Shown: one piece after another, positions 7,845-15,933 of the stretch | Layout of the letters: the number at the start of each line of letters is the position of its first letter | Position numbering within the stretch: the first letter of the stretch is position 1 | DNA from: Paracoccus marinaquae | GTDB lineage: Bacteria; Pseudomonadota; Alphaproteobacteria; Rhodobacterales; Rhodobacteraceae | DNA: 50,013 bases | Assembly: GCF_018860165.1 (NCBI RefSeq) | Contig: NZ_JAHKNG010000027.1 | Span: 1 to 50,013, forward strand | Direction of reading: 5' to 3' | Program-made: the position numbers and the translations under genes | The notes under the pieces: generated by a model | Told to the model about the DNA's origin: nothing | Databases searched by the model: none | What the model saw: the letters and a program-made list of their open reading frames with translations, nothing else

Positions 7845-9019
7845 CCCGCCTGCCCGCCCGACTGCTGGCGGATCCGGCGCTGGTCGCGGTGCTGGACGCG
7901 ATCGAGGCCGGCGGCCAGCGCGCCTATCTGGTCGGCGGCGCCGTGCGCAACGCGCTGCTGGGTCAGAGGGTCGAGGATATCGACATCGCCACCGGCGCAC
8001 ACCCGTCCGAGGTCATCCGGCTGGCCGAGGCGGCCGGGCTGCGGCCGGTGCCGACGGGGATCGAGCATGGCACCGTCACCGTCGTCTCGGGCCATCGCGG
8101 CTTCGAGGTCACGACCTTCCGGCGCGATGTGGAAACCGACGGCCGGCGCGCGGTGGTGGCCTTTTCCGACCGGTTGGACGAGGACGCGCAGCGCCGCGAC
8201 TTCACCATGAACGCGCTTTACGCAGACCGTGCGGGCGAGATCATCGACCCGGTCGGCGGCCTGCCCGATCTGGCGGCGCGGCGGCTGCGCTTTGTCGGCG
8301 ACGCGCGGCTGCGGATCCGCGAGGATTACCTGCGCATCCTGCGCTTCTTCCGCTTTTTCGCCTGCTATGGCCGCGAGGCCGACCCGCAGGCCGTCGCGGC
8401 CTGCGCGGCGCTGAAGGACGGGCTGTTGCGGATCGCCCGCGAACGGATCGGCGTCGAGATGAAGAAGCTGCTGTCGGCCTCGGACCCGGTGGCTTCGGTG
8501 CGGCTGATGAAGGAGACCGGCGTGCTGGATCTGCTGCTGCCGGGCGCCGATGCAGCGGCGCTGGCCCGGCTGGTGCGGACCGAGGCGCTGGCCGGGATGG
8601 CGCCGGGATGGCCACGGCGGCTGGCGGCACTGGCCGGGGCCGAGGATGTCGCGGACGCGCTGCGGCTGTCGCGGGCCGAGGCGCGCCAGCAGGTATTGCT
8701 GCGCGACGGGCTGGCGGCAGACTGGTCGCTGGATCGCGCGGGCTATCGTATGGGGGCCGAGGCCGGCGCCGATCTGGCCCTGCTGCGCGCGGCGCGGACG
8801 GGCGCGGCGCCTGCCCCGGACTGGCGCGAGCGGCTGGCCGCGGCGGCGCGCGCGCGCCTGCCGGTGACGGCCGCGGATCTGTCGGCGCAGCTGCAGGGAC
8901 CGGCTTTGGGGCGGGGGCTGAAGGCCGCCGAGGACGAATGGATCGCGTCGGGCTTTACCCTGCCGGCGGCGGCCCTGATCGATGCGGCCCTGCTGGCCGG
9001 GGAGGAGACGACGGGATGA
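7841..9019 (+). CDS. cca: CCA tRNA nucleotidyltransferase / poly(A) polymerase family
   Basis: Adds or repairs the 3' CCA end of tRNAs. The 392-residue protein has the class II nucleotidyltransferase motif VGGAVRNALLG (31-41) with metal aspartates D46 and D48 in EDIDIA, the RRDFTMNAL block, and the EDYLRILRFFRFFA segment that leads into the helical body and tail. Its ATG at 7841 overlaps the previous stop as ATGA. Alphaproteobacteria usually have one such enzyme that does the complete CCA addition, so full CCA activity is likely, although poly(A) polymerase homologues share these motifs. Confidence 0.88.
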   Translation: MTRLPARLLADPALVAVLDAIEAGGQRAYLVGGAVRNALLGQRVEDIDIATGAHPSEVIRLAEAAGLRPVPTGIEHGTVTVVSGHRGFEVTTFRRDVETDGRRAVVAFSDRLDEDAQRRDFTMNALYADRAGEIIDPVGGLPDLAARRLRFVGDARLRIREDYLRILRFFRFFACYGREADPQAVAACAALKDGLLRIARERIGVEMKKLLSASDPVASVRLMKETGVLDLLLPGADAAALARLVRTEALAGMAPGWPRRLAALAGAEDVADALRLSRAEARQQVLLRDGLAADWSLDRAGYRMGAEAGADLALLRAARTGAAPAPDWRERLAAAARARLPVTAADLSAQLQGPALGRGLKAAEDEWIASGFTLPAAALIDAALLAGEETTG

Positions 9020-10860
9020 GCCTGCATCAGCGTTTTGGCCGCATGGTCGATGCCTTCCGCCCCGCCGAAGGGCCGCCGCCCGACCGGCTGCTGGCCTTTT
9101 TCGGCTGGTGCCTTTCGGGGGCATGGCGCGGCCTTGGCGTCGCTGCCATCGCCTCGGCCATGGGCGGGGCGGCGGATGTCGCCTCGGCCGTGCTGCTGGG
9201 CATGGTGGTCGATGCCGTGGCCGGCGGCCAGCCGGGCAGTTTCTGGGCCGATAACGGGCTGACCGTGGCCCTGTTCGCGGGCTTCTTCCTGATCCTGCGC
9301 CCGGCGATCTTCGGCCTGTCCACGGCCAGTTCCAACGTCATCATCGCGCCCAATATCATGCCGCTGGTGCTGTCGCGGCTGCATCGCTGGACCATGGGCC
9401 ATTCGGTCACCTTCTTCGACAACGATTTCGCCGGCCGGCTGGCGCAGAAGCAGATGCAGACCGCCCGCGCCGTCACCGAGGTCGCCAGTGAAATGGTGAA
9501 CGTGGTGGCCTTCGCGCTGGCTTCGGTGATCGGCTCGGCCGCCTTCCTGCTGTCGGTCGATGGCTGGGGGGCGCTGGCGCTGATCGTCTGGCTGGCGGCC
9601 TATTTCGCGCTGATCCGCTTCTTTTTGCCCCGCATCCGCTCGAAATCGGGGGCGCGCGCCTCGGCCCGGGCGATGGTGACCGGGCAGGTCGTCGACACGA
9701 TCACCAATATCAAGACCGTCAAGCTGTTCGCCCATGCCGAACACGAGGACCGCGCCGCCCTGGGCGCCATGGCCGGTTTCCGCGAACGGGCGCTGGATTT
9801 CGGCGTCGTCTCGACCTGGTTCCGCATGTCGCTGATGATCATCGCGGGCGTGCTGCCGGTGATCCTTGTCGGCGGCTCGATCCTGCTGTGGCGGCAGGGG
9901 CTGGCCAGCCCCGGCGATATCGCGGCGGCCGGCGCCATCGCCATGCGGCTGAGCCAGATGACCGGCTGGGTCAGCATGGCGCTGATGGGCATCTGGGGCA
10001 GCATCGGCGAGGTCGAGGACGGGATGAAGACCCTGACCCCGCCGCATGCGCTGACCGACGCGCCCGATGCCACCCGGCTGAGCCGGGTCGAGGGCCGGAT
10101 CGAGTTCGATCACGTCAGCTTTCATTATGGCCGCGAGGCGGGCGGCATCGGCGACCTGTCGCTGCGTGTCGCACCGGGCGAGAAGGTCGGCATCGTCGGC
10201 GCCTCGGGGGCGGGAAAGTCGACGCTGGTGGCCCTGCTGCTGCGGCTCTACGATGTCGAGGAGGGCGCGATCCGCATCGACGGGAAGGATCTGCGGCAGG
10301 TGACGCAGGAAAGCCTGCGCCGCCAGATCGCCATGGTCACGCAGGAAACCGCGATGTTCAACCGCTCGGCCCGGGACAACATCCTTTATGGCCGGCCCGG
10401 CGCCACCCAGCCCGAGATCGAGGCGGCGGCCCGCGCGGCCGAGGCGCATGACTTCATCCTCGGGCTGCAGGACCACGCCGGGCGCAAGGGCTATGACGCG
10501 CACCTGGGCGAACGCGGGGTCAAGCTGTCGGGCGGGCAGCGGCAGCGGATCGCGCTGGCCCGCGCCTTCCTGAAGGATGCGCCGATTCTGGTCCTCGACG
10601 AGGCGACCAGCGCGCTGGACAGCGAGGTGGAGGCGCAGGTGCAGGAGGCGCTGTCGCGCGCCATGGCCGGCAAGACCGTGCTGGCCATCGCGCACCGGCT
10701 GTCGACCATCGCGCAGCTGGACCGGATCCTCGTCATCGACGCCGGCCGGATCGTCGAGCAGGGCCGGCACGACCAGTTGCTGGCGCGCGGCGGGCTTTAT
10801 GCGCGCTACTGGAACCGGCAGTCGGGCGGGTTCCTGGGCACGGAGGAGGCCGCCGAGTGA
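9016..10860 (+). CDS. ABC exporter with fused membrane and ATPase domains
   Basis: A 614-residue half-transporter: a membrane domain of about six helices (about 40-330) followed by an ATPase. Walker A GASGAGKST is at 395-403, the signature LSGGQ at 504-508, Walker B with D528-E529, and the H-loop IAHRLST after it. It would act as a homodimer in the inner membrane. The membrane part (FFDNDFAGRLAQKQMQTARAV) resembles multidrug/lipid exporters of the MsbA/ATM type, but the substrate cannot be told. Its ATG 9016 overlaps the cca stop as ATGA, and its own stop overlaps the next GTG. Confidence 0.88.
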   Translation: MSLHQRFGRMVDAFRPAEGPPPDRLLAFFGWCLSGAWRGLGVAAIASAMGGAADVASAVLLGMVVDAVAGGQPGSFWADNGLTVALFAGFFLILRPAIFGLSTASSNVIIAPNIMPLVLSRLHRWTMGHSVTFFDNDFAGRLAQKQMQTARAVTEVASEMVNVVAFALASVIGSAAFLLSVDGWGALALIVWLAAYFALIRFFLPRIRSKSGARASARAMVTGQVVDTITNIKTVKLFAHAEHEDRAALGAMAGFRERALDFGVVSTWFRMSLMIIAGVLPVILVGGSILLWRQGLASPGDIAAAGAIAMRLSQMTGWVSMALMGIWGSIGEVEDGMKTLTPPHALTDAPDATRLSRVEGRIEFDHVSFHYGREAGGIGDLSLRVAPGEKVGIVGASGAGKSTLVALLLRLYDVEEGAIRIDGKDLRQVTQESLRRQIAMVTQETAMFNRSARDNILYGRPGATQPEIEAAARAAEAHDFILGLQDHAGRKGYDAHLGERGVKLSGGQRQRIALARAFLKDAPILVLDEATSALDSEVEAQVQEALSRAMAGKTVLAIAHRLSTIAQLDRILVIDAGRIVEQGRHDQLLARGGLYARYWNRQSGGFLGTEEAAE

Positions 10861-12080
10861 GCCTGTGGCGGATCGAGCGGCTGGGCCGGCGCGGCGATGG
10901 TGTCGCGCTTGGCCCGGCTGGCCGGGCGCTGGCGCCGCTGACCCTGCCCGGCGAAGAGATCGAGGGCGAGGCCGTGGACGGGCGCATCGCCAACCCGCGC
11001 ATCGTGACACCCTCGCCCCAGCGGGTGAAACCGGCCTGCCCGCATTACCGCGCCTGCGGCGGCTGTTCGCTGATGCACGCCACGGAAGGGTTCACCACCG
11101 CCTGGAAACGGCGGGTGGTCGAGGCGGCACTGGCCGCGCAGGGGCTGGAGGCGCCGGTGCAGGGCGTGCATGTCTCGCCGCGGCGCTCGCGCCGCCGGGC
11201 GGTGCTGTCGGGGCGGCGGACGAAAAAGGGCGCGCTGGTCGGCTTTCACGCCCGCGCCTCGGATGTGGTCGTCGATCTGGCCGATTGCCATGTGCTGCGC
11301 CCGCAGATCACCGCCGCGCTGCCGCTGTTGCGCCGGATCGTGACGGCGGGGGCCTCGCGTTCGGGCGAGCTTTCCCTGACGGTGATCCATGGCCCCGCCG
11401 GGCTGGATCTGGCCGTCACCGGCGGCAAGCCGATGCAGCCTGCGCTGTTCCAGACGCTGGCCGAACTGGCCGAAGAGGGCGATCTGGCGCGACTGGACTG
11501 GGACGGGCAGACGATCACCCGCCGCCCGGCCGCGCTGCCGATGGGGCGGGCGCAGGTGGTGCCGCCGCCGGGCGGCTTTCTGCAGGCCACGGCCGAGGGC
11601 GAGGCGGCGCTGCTGGCCGCGGTGCGCACGATCACCGCGGGCGCGGACCGGGTCGCCGATCTCTTTGCCGGCTGCGGCACCTTCAGCCTGCCCCTGGCCG
11701 AGGCCGCCGAGATCCATGCGATCGAGGGGCTGGCCGCGCCGCTGGCGGCGCTGGATGCCGGCTGGCGCGGGGCGGCCGGGCTGCGCCGGATCACGACCGG
11801 GATTCGCGATCTGGCGCGCTGGCCGCTGCTGGTTGACGAGCTGACCGGCTTTGACGCAATCGTGATCGACCCGCCCCGCAGCGGCGCCGAGGCGCAATGC
11901 CGCGAAATCGCCGCCTCGACCGTGCCGCGCATCGCCTTCGTGGCCTGCGATCCGGTGAATTTCGCAAGGGATGCGCGGATTCTGGCGCATGGAGGCTATC
12001 GGCTGACCCGGCTCTGGGTGGTCGATCAGTTCCGCTGGTCGCCGCATGTCGAGACCGTGGCGGAGTTCCTGCGCGGCTAG
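10857..12080 (+). CDS. 23S rRNA (uracil-5) methyltransferase-like, RumA/RlmD family
   Basis: A 407-residue SAM-dependent RNA m5U methyltransferase of the RumA/TrmA family. Four cysteines fit the [4Fe-4S] site: C61, C67, C70 (CPHYRACGGC) and C144 (ADCHVL). The SAM site is VADLFAGCGTFSLPLA, followed by VIDPPRSGAE and the catalytic cysteine C364 in VACDPVNF. A short TRAM-like N-terminus is present. The target base (U1939, U747 or tRNA U54) cannot be decided from sequence alone. The start is GTG 10857, overlapping the preceding stop as GTGA. It is the last gene of the operon. Confidence 0.85.
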   Translation: MSLWRIERLGRRGDGVALGPAGRALAPLTLPGEEIEGEAVDGRIANPRIVTPSPQRVKPACPHYRACGGCSLMHATEGFTTAWKRRVVEAALAAQGLEAPVQGVHVSPRRSRRRAVLSGRRTKKGALVGFHARASDVVVDLADCHVLRPQITAALPLLRRIVTAGASRSGELSLTVIHGPAGLDLAVTGGKPMQPALFQTLAELAEEGDLARLDWDGQTITRRPAALPMGRAQVVPPPGGFLQATAEGEAALLAAVRTITAGADRVADLFAGCGTFSLPLAEAAEIHAIEGLAAPLAALDAGWRGAAGLRRITTGIRDLARWPLLVDELTGFDAIVIDPPRSGAEAQCREIAASTVPRIAFVACDPVNFARDARILAHGGYRLTRLWVVDQFRWSPHVETVAEFLRG

Positions 12081-12143
12081 CCCGGCCCGGGCTTTCGTGG
12101 TAATCAGAAGGCATAAAAACCTTAAAAACCACCTGAGGCAGTG

Positions 12144-12665
12144 ATGTATCGCGCAACCCGTCGGACAGTTTCCCTGTCGCTGCTGGCCCTGTTGGCGGCC
12201 TGCGGCGCTCCGCCCAAGAAATCGAAGTTCAAAGGCTATGATGGCCCCGAGGTGACCCAGGTGGTCATCAACAAGGGTGATCGCCGCCTGTATCTGCTGA
12301 ACAACAGGACCGTCCTCAAGGCCTATGACATCGGGCTTGGGAACGAGCCTGTCGGCGACAAGCAGTTCGAGGGCGACGGCAAGACCCCCGAGGGCGTCTA
12401 TTTCATCGACCGTTTCAACCCGCGCAGCCAGTATCACCTATCGGTCGGGATTTCCTATCCGGACGCGAACGACAAGGCCTATGCCCAGTCCTTCGGCTTC
12501 CTGCCCGGCGGCGATATCTTCATCCACGGCTGGGGTCCCGAAGGCCGGGTGAAGGCGCCGAAGCAGCGCGACTGGACCGCCGGCTGCATCGCCGTGAACG
12601 ACGAGGAAATCGAAGAGATTTACGCGATGCTGCGCCCCGGCGTGCCCATCGTCATCAATCCCTGA
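12144..12665 (+). CDS. Lipoprotein L,D-transpeptidase / YkuD-domain protein (YafK-like)
   Basis: A 173-residue exported lipoprotein: a hydrophobic start with lipobox LAAC, cysteine at residue 20, then a YkuD catalytic domain. Such enzymes form or cut 3-3 or lipoprotein crosslinks in peptidoglycan using a cysteine. The catalytic His is H128 (FIHGW) and the Cys is C148. The motif reads TAGC (145-148) where classical enzymes have SHGC, as in the YafK/DpaA-like branch that releases proteins from peptidoglycan, so hydrolase activity is possible. Start is ATG 12144 after CTGAGG; a GTG lies one codon upstream. It ends at a strong terminator and converges on the CAP gene. Confidence 0.8.
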   Translation: MYRATRRTVSLSLLALLAACGAPPKKSKFKGYDGPEVTQVVINKGDRRLYLLNNRTVLKAYDIGLGNEPVGDKQFEGDGKTPEGVYFIDRFNPRSQYHLSVGISYPDANDKAYAQSFGFLPGGDIFIHGWGPEGRVKAPKQRDWTAGCIAVNDEEIEEIYAMLRPGVPIVINP

Positions 12666-12686
12666 GACGGCCCCGACCGCGATGAA

Positions 12687-12721
12687 GAAAGGCCCCGGAG
12701 ATTGCCGGGGCCTTTCTCGTT
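12687..12721. terminator. Rho-independent terminator after the L,D-transpeptidase gene
   Basis: GAAAGGCCCCGG (12687-12698) pairs perfectly with CCGGGGCCTTTC (12705-12716) across a six-base loop. The stem is followed by a weak T-run on the plus strand and preceded by A-rich sequence, so it may serve both convergent genes. Confidence 0.85.
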
Positions 12722-12736
12722 CACCGTCGCCCGGGC

Positions 12737-13249
12737 TCAGCTGCCGGACAGCAAGGTCCACCAGATCTTGCCCGAGGGTTCCTGATACCAGGCAAAGCCG
12801 AGGCTGCGGGCGGTCGGATCCATGATCACGTCGCGGGTGTCGCGCGTGCCCATCCAGGCATTCAGGGTCTGGATGTCGTTCTCATAGGTTTCCGAGATAT
12901 TCTCGCCCACCAGCGTTCCCGTGTAACCCTGCCGGCGGGCACGGTCCAGGGGCGAGGACCCATCCGAGCCCCAGTGCCAGGCGCGGTTCTGCGCCGCCAT
13001 GTCGCGCGACTGCGCCAGCGCCGCCGCGCTCAGTTGCGGGTTCAGCACCATCGGCGCCAGCGCGATATTGCCGCGCAGGGTGTTGATCTGCTGCAACACC
13101 CGCTGCGGAATTTCGGCCGCTTCGCGTTCGTTGATCGTGTAGGCCACGGGCGCGGGCTGCCCGTCCGGCCCCAGCTGCGGCACGGTGCGGGGCTGACACG
13201 CGGCCAGCACAACCACCGACAGCGCCGCAAGCACCTTGACTATATTCAT
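12737..13249 (-). CDS. CAP-domain (SCP-like) lipoprotein
   Basis: A 170-residue exported protein with a lipoprotein signal (VVLAAC, modified C18) followed by a CAP/SCP domain. Bacterial CAP signatures are visible: LAQSRDMAAQNRAWHWGSDGSSPLDRARRQGY, here noted only by its key H and SDGS residues, then GENI and AWMGTRDTRDVIMDPTARSLGFAW. The function of most bacterial CAP proteins is unknown; envelope or defence roles are suggested. Start ATG 13249 follows a GAGGG element about nine bases upstream; ATG 13258 is also possible. It faces the lipoprotein L,D-transpeptidase gene across the terminator. Confidence 0.82.
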   Translation of the reverse strand: MNIVKVLAALSVVVLAACQPRTVPQLGPDGQPAPVAYTINEREAAEIPQRVLQQINTLRGNIALAPMVLNPQLSAAALAQSRDMAAQNRAWHWGSDGSSPLDRARRQGYTGTLVGENISETYENDIQTLNAWMGTRDTRDVIMDPTARSLGFAWYQEPSGKIWWTLLSGS

Positions 13250-13368
13250 TTCCGGCATCCCTCGCATGCGATTGACCGCAGGTCTAGCGAATGCAGGAGA
13301 CGCGTTCAAACGCACGAATCCGTGAAATCCGGACAGTGTTGCATCGAAGCCGGTTACGGCAGTTTGAA

Positions 13369-13397
13369 TTGATGCCACATCGTCACAGGCGTATATG
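13369..13397 (+). promoter_or_regulatory. Candidate promoter of the Tat-exported L,D-transpeptidase gene
   Basis: TTGATG (13369-13374) and TATATG (13392-13397) are separated by 17 bases, 72 bases before the start codon. The rest of the 220-base interval 13250-13469 shows nothing else clear. Confidence 0.5.
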
Positions 13398-13469
13398 ATG
13401 GGCATCCGCATGAGGCGGAGCAGTCAAGGCCGACCGGCAAGAGCGGCCAGGAAACGAAGGACAGATGCC

Positions 13470-14117
13470 ATGAGCAAAACCCCTGCTCTCAACCGCCGGG
13501 CCTTTCTGGCTACGGCGGCTGCGCTTGGTGCCACAGGTCTGGCGCCATCCTTCGCGCAGCAGTTCGACCCCTATACCGGCCAGCCCATCGTCGGCGCCAC
13601 GCCCGGCGCCACACCGGATGCGGGCGCGGTGCAATATGATGCGGCAGCCAACCAGCGCCACAATATCTCCAGCTTCCGGGCGCAGGACTGGCGGCCCTAT
13701 TTCGATACCCTGACCAATGGTGCCATCCTGTGCGATCTGACCTCGCGCGCGGTGCATTACTGGTCCGAGGACGGGACGGTCTATCGCCTCTTCCCCTCGT
13801 CGATCCCGGTCAGCGAGGATCTGACCCGCAAGGGCCGGACCGAGATCATCAAGAAGGTGGTCGGCCCCAGCTGGGCGCCCACGCCCGAGATGAAGAAACG
13901 CAACCCCGAATGGCCCGATTTCGTGCCGCCGGGGCCGGACAATCCGCTTGGCACCCATGCGCTGTGGCTGAGCTGGCAGTATTACCGCATCCACGGCACC
14001 CATGACACGCGCAAGATCGGCCGCAAATCCTCGAACGGCTGCATCGGCCTTTACAACGAGCATATCCAGCAGCTTTACGATCTGACCAAGATCGGAACGC
14101 AGGTGCTGCTGATCTGA
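13470..14117 (+). CDS. Tat-exported L,D-transpeptidase (ErfK/YkuD family)
   Basis: A 215-residue periplasmic enzyme with a twin-arginine signal: NRRAFLATAAALG at the N-terminus and likely cleavage after residue 29 (PSFA). The C-terminal YkuD domain has H175 in RIHGTHD and C191 in KSSNGCIGLYN, the expected catalytic pair for 3-3 peptidoglycan crosslinking. The domain begins near residue 80. The start at ATG 13470 follows GAAGGACAG and puts the twin arginine near the N-terminus; an earlier ATG at 13395 precedes a putative -10 box and is unlikely. It ends near an inverted-repeat terminator. Confidence 0.88.
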   Translation: MSKTPALNRRAFLATAAALGATGLAPSFAQQFDPYTGQPIVGATPGATPDAGAVQYDAAANQRHNISSFRAQDWRPYFDTLTNGAILCDLTSRAVHYWSEDGTVYRLFPSSIPVSEDLTRKGRTEIIKKVVGPSWAPTPEMKKRNPEWPDFVPPGPDNPLGTHALWLSWQYYRIHGTHDTRKIGRKSSNGCIGLYNEHIQQLYDLTKIGTQVLLI

Positions 14118-14190
14118 GGGCGCTTTCGGGACAGATGGCAGGAACGTCCGACGGGCTGCCTGCCGCCTACCAGCCCAGCAAAACGGCACG

Positions 14191-14214
14191 ATAGGCGAAA
14201 ATTCGCCTATTTTG
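14191..14214 (+). terminator. Terminator after the Tat-exported L,D-transpeptidase gene
   Basis: ATAGGCGAA (14191-14199) pairs with TTCGCCTAT (14202-14210), followed by TTTG. The stem is perfect with a very short loop, likely opening to four bases. Confidence 0.65.
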
Positions 14215-14262
14215 TGGCTGAAGTTGCATCCTTTCCCGCCGATACACCTTACCATCCCGAAG

Positions 14263-14285
14263 CCTCACCAATGCGTGAGGTTTTT
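14263..14285 (+). terminator. Terminator-like hairpin in the sulfatase leader
   Basis: CCTCAC (14263-14268) pairs with GTGAGG (14275-14280) around a six-base loop and is followed directly by TTTTT. It lies 40 bases upstream of the sulfatase start. It could be a second terminator for the upstream gene or an attenuator of the sulfatase transcript. Confidence 0.6.
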
Positions 14286-14325
14286 GGTTCTGCGTGACAA
14301 GCGGCTGAAAGGAAGGGAGACCTTG

Positions 14326-15858
14326 ATGCGAAAGGAATTGTCCGGGGGCGCGTTCGCGCTGGCCCTGATGGCGGGCGTCGCGATGGCCCAGGAGGCCGAA
14401 CGCCCCAACATTCTGGTGATCTGGGGCGACGATGTCGGGATGTGGAACATCTCGGCCTACCACCGCGGCATGATGTGTTGCGAGACCCCGAACATCGACC
14501 GCATCGCCGATGAAGGCATGCTGTTCATGGACCACTATGCCCAGGCCTCCTGCACCGCCGGCCGGGCCGCCTTCATCACCGGGCAGTATCCGCTGCGCGT
14601 CGGTCTGGCGACGGTGGGCCTGCCCGGCTCGGAACTGGGCCTGCAATCCGAGGATCCGACCATCGCCGAGATGCTGAAGCCGCTGGGCTATCGCACCGGA
14701 CAGTTCGGCAAGAACCACCTCGGCGACCGGGACGAGCATCTGCCGACCAACCACGGCTTCGACGAGTTCTTCGGCATTCTCTACCACCTCAATGCCGGCG
14801 AATATACCGAGCAGGTCGACTATCCGACCGAGGCGATCCAGGCCGCGGGCTTTGGCCAGCGCGGCATCATCCACTCCTATGCCGCGACGGATGGGGGTGA
14901 GCAGCAGATCGAGGATCTGGGCAATTTCGGCCAGGAACGCCAGCGGACCCTGGATCAGGAGGTGCTGACCGAATCCAAGCGCTTCATCACCGAGGCGGTT
15001 GAGGCCGGCGAGCCATTCTTCGTCTGGCACAACACCACCCGGATGCATTACCGCACCAATCTGGACGAGAATTACGACGGCATCACCGGCACCGGCAACG
15101 TCTATGCCGACGGCATGACCGAGATGGACGACGATGTGGGCGAACTGCTGGCCCTGCTGGACGAGTTGGGCGTGGCCGACAACACCATGGTCATGTTCTC
15201 GACCGATAACGGCGCGGCGTCGAATTCATGGCCCGACGGCGGCAACCAGCCCTTCCGGGGCGAAAAGGGCGTCGGCGGCTATGAGGGCGGCTTCAAGGTC
15301 CCCATGGCGGTCAAATGGCCGGGGGTGATCCCCGAGGGCACCACCACCGGCGAGATGATGTCGATGGAAGACTGGATGCCCACGATCATGTCGCAGCTGG
15401 GCCAGCCCGACCTGAAGGAACAGCTTCTGGAAGGCGCCGAGATCGGCGGCAAGACCTACAAGGTTCATCTGGACGGCTATGACCAGACCCCGATCCTGAC
15501 CCAGAGCGGCCCCAGCAACCGCAACGAGTTCTTCTTTACCACCGAAACCAAGTTCCACGGCGTGCGTTTCGGCGAATGGAAGTTCCTGTTCACCGAGCAG
15601 GACAGGTGGTTCAACGGCGTCCAGAACACCCTTACGACGCCGCTTATCACTCGTCTGGATCTGGACCCGTTCGAACGCTTTCACGAGGCCCGCGGCTTTG
15701 ACGAATGGCAGGAGAACCGGTCGTGGGCGCTGTCGCCGGCGTTGGCGATCGTCCAGCAATATTTCGCCTCGTTCGAGGATTTCCCGCCGCGGCAGGCCAG
15801 CCTGGACTTTGACACCGACGCCATCATGAACAGCATGATGTCATCGGCCGCCCAGTAA
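14326..15858 (+). CDS. Exported type I sulfatase (arylsulfatase family)
   Basis: A 510-residue sulfatase with a signal peptide (cleavage likely after AMA at residue 21). The formylglycine motif is CTAGR with C76, in YAQASCTAGRAAFITGQYP; metal-binding D35 and D36 are in IWGDDVG and further ligands in FSTDNGA. It would hydrolyse sulfate esters outside the cytoplasm once C76 is oxidised to formylglycine; no maturation enzyme is encoded in the window. The natural substrate cannot be told. The start at ATG 14326 follows GGAAGGGAG and gives a proper signal peptide, whereas the upstream in-frame start covers the terminator-like hairpin. It converges on hemH. Confidence 0.88.
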   Translation: MRKELSGGAFALALMAGVAMAQEAERPNILVIWGDDVGMWNISAYHRGMMCCETPNIDRIADEGMLFMDHYAQASCTAGRAAFITGQYPLRVGLATVGLPGSELGLQSEDPTIAEMLKPLGYRTGQFGKNHLGDRDEHLPTNHGFDEFFGILYHLNAGEYTEQVDYPTEAIQAAGFGQRGIIHSYAATDGGEQQIEDLGNFGQERQRTLDQEVLTESKRFITEAVEAGEPFFVWHNTTRMHYRTNLDENYDGITGTGNVYADGMTEMDDDVGELLALLDELGVADNTMVMFSTDNGAASNSWPDGGNQPFRGEKGVGGYEGGFKVPMAVKWPGVIPEGTTTGEMMSMEDWMPTIMSQLGQPDLKEQLLEGAEIGGKTYKVHLDGYDQTPILTQSGPSNRNEFFFTTETKFHGVRFGEWKFLFTEQDRWFNGVQNTLTTPLITRLDLDPFERFHEARGFDEWQENRSWALSPALAIVQQYFASFEDFPPRQASLDFDTDAIMNSMMSSAAQ

Positions 15859-15883
15859 CGCGGCAGCCCGATCACGAAAGCGC

Positions 15884-15911
15884 CGCCCGGCACCGACCAC
15901 GGTGCCGGGCG
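15884..15911. terminator. Bidirectional hairpin between sulfatase and hemH
   Basis: CGCCCGGCACC (15884-15894) pairs perfectly with GGTGCCGGGCG (15901-15911) around six bases. It lies between two convergent genes and has only a weak T-run, so it is a plausible shared terminator. Confidence 0.65.
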
Positions 15912-15933
15912 ATTCCAGTTCCGGCAGCCGGTT

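Noticed and set aside
14211..14235. Possible sigma-54 promoter (TGGC ... TTGCA) before the sulfatase
   Set aside because: The GG and GC elements are separated by 8 rather than 10 bases, so spacing does not fit the -24/-12 rule.
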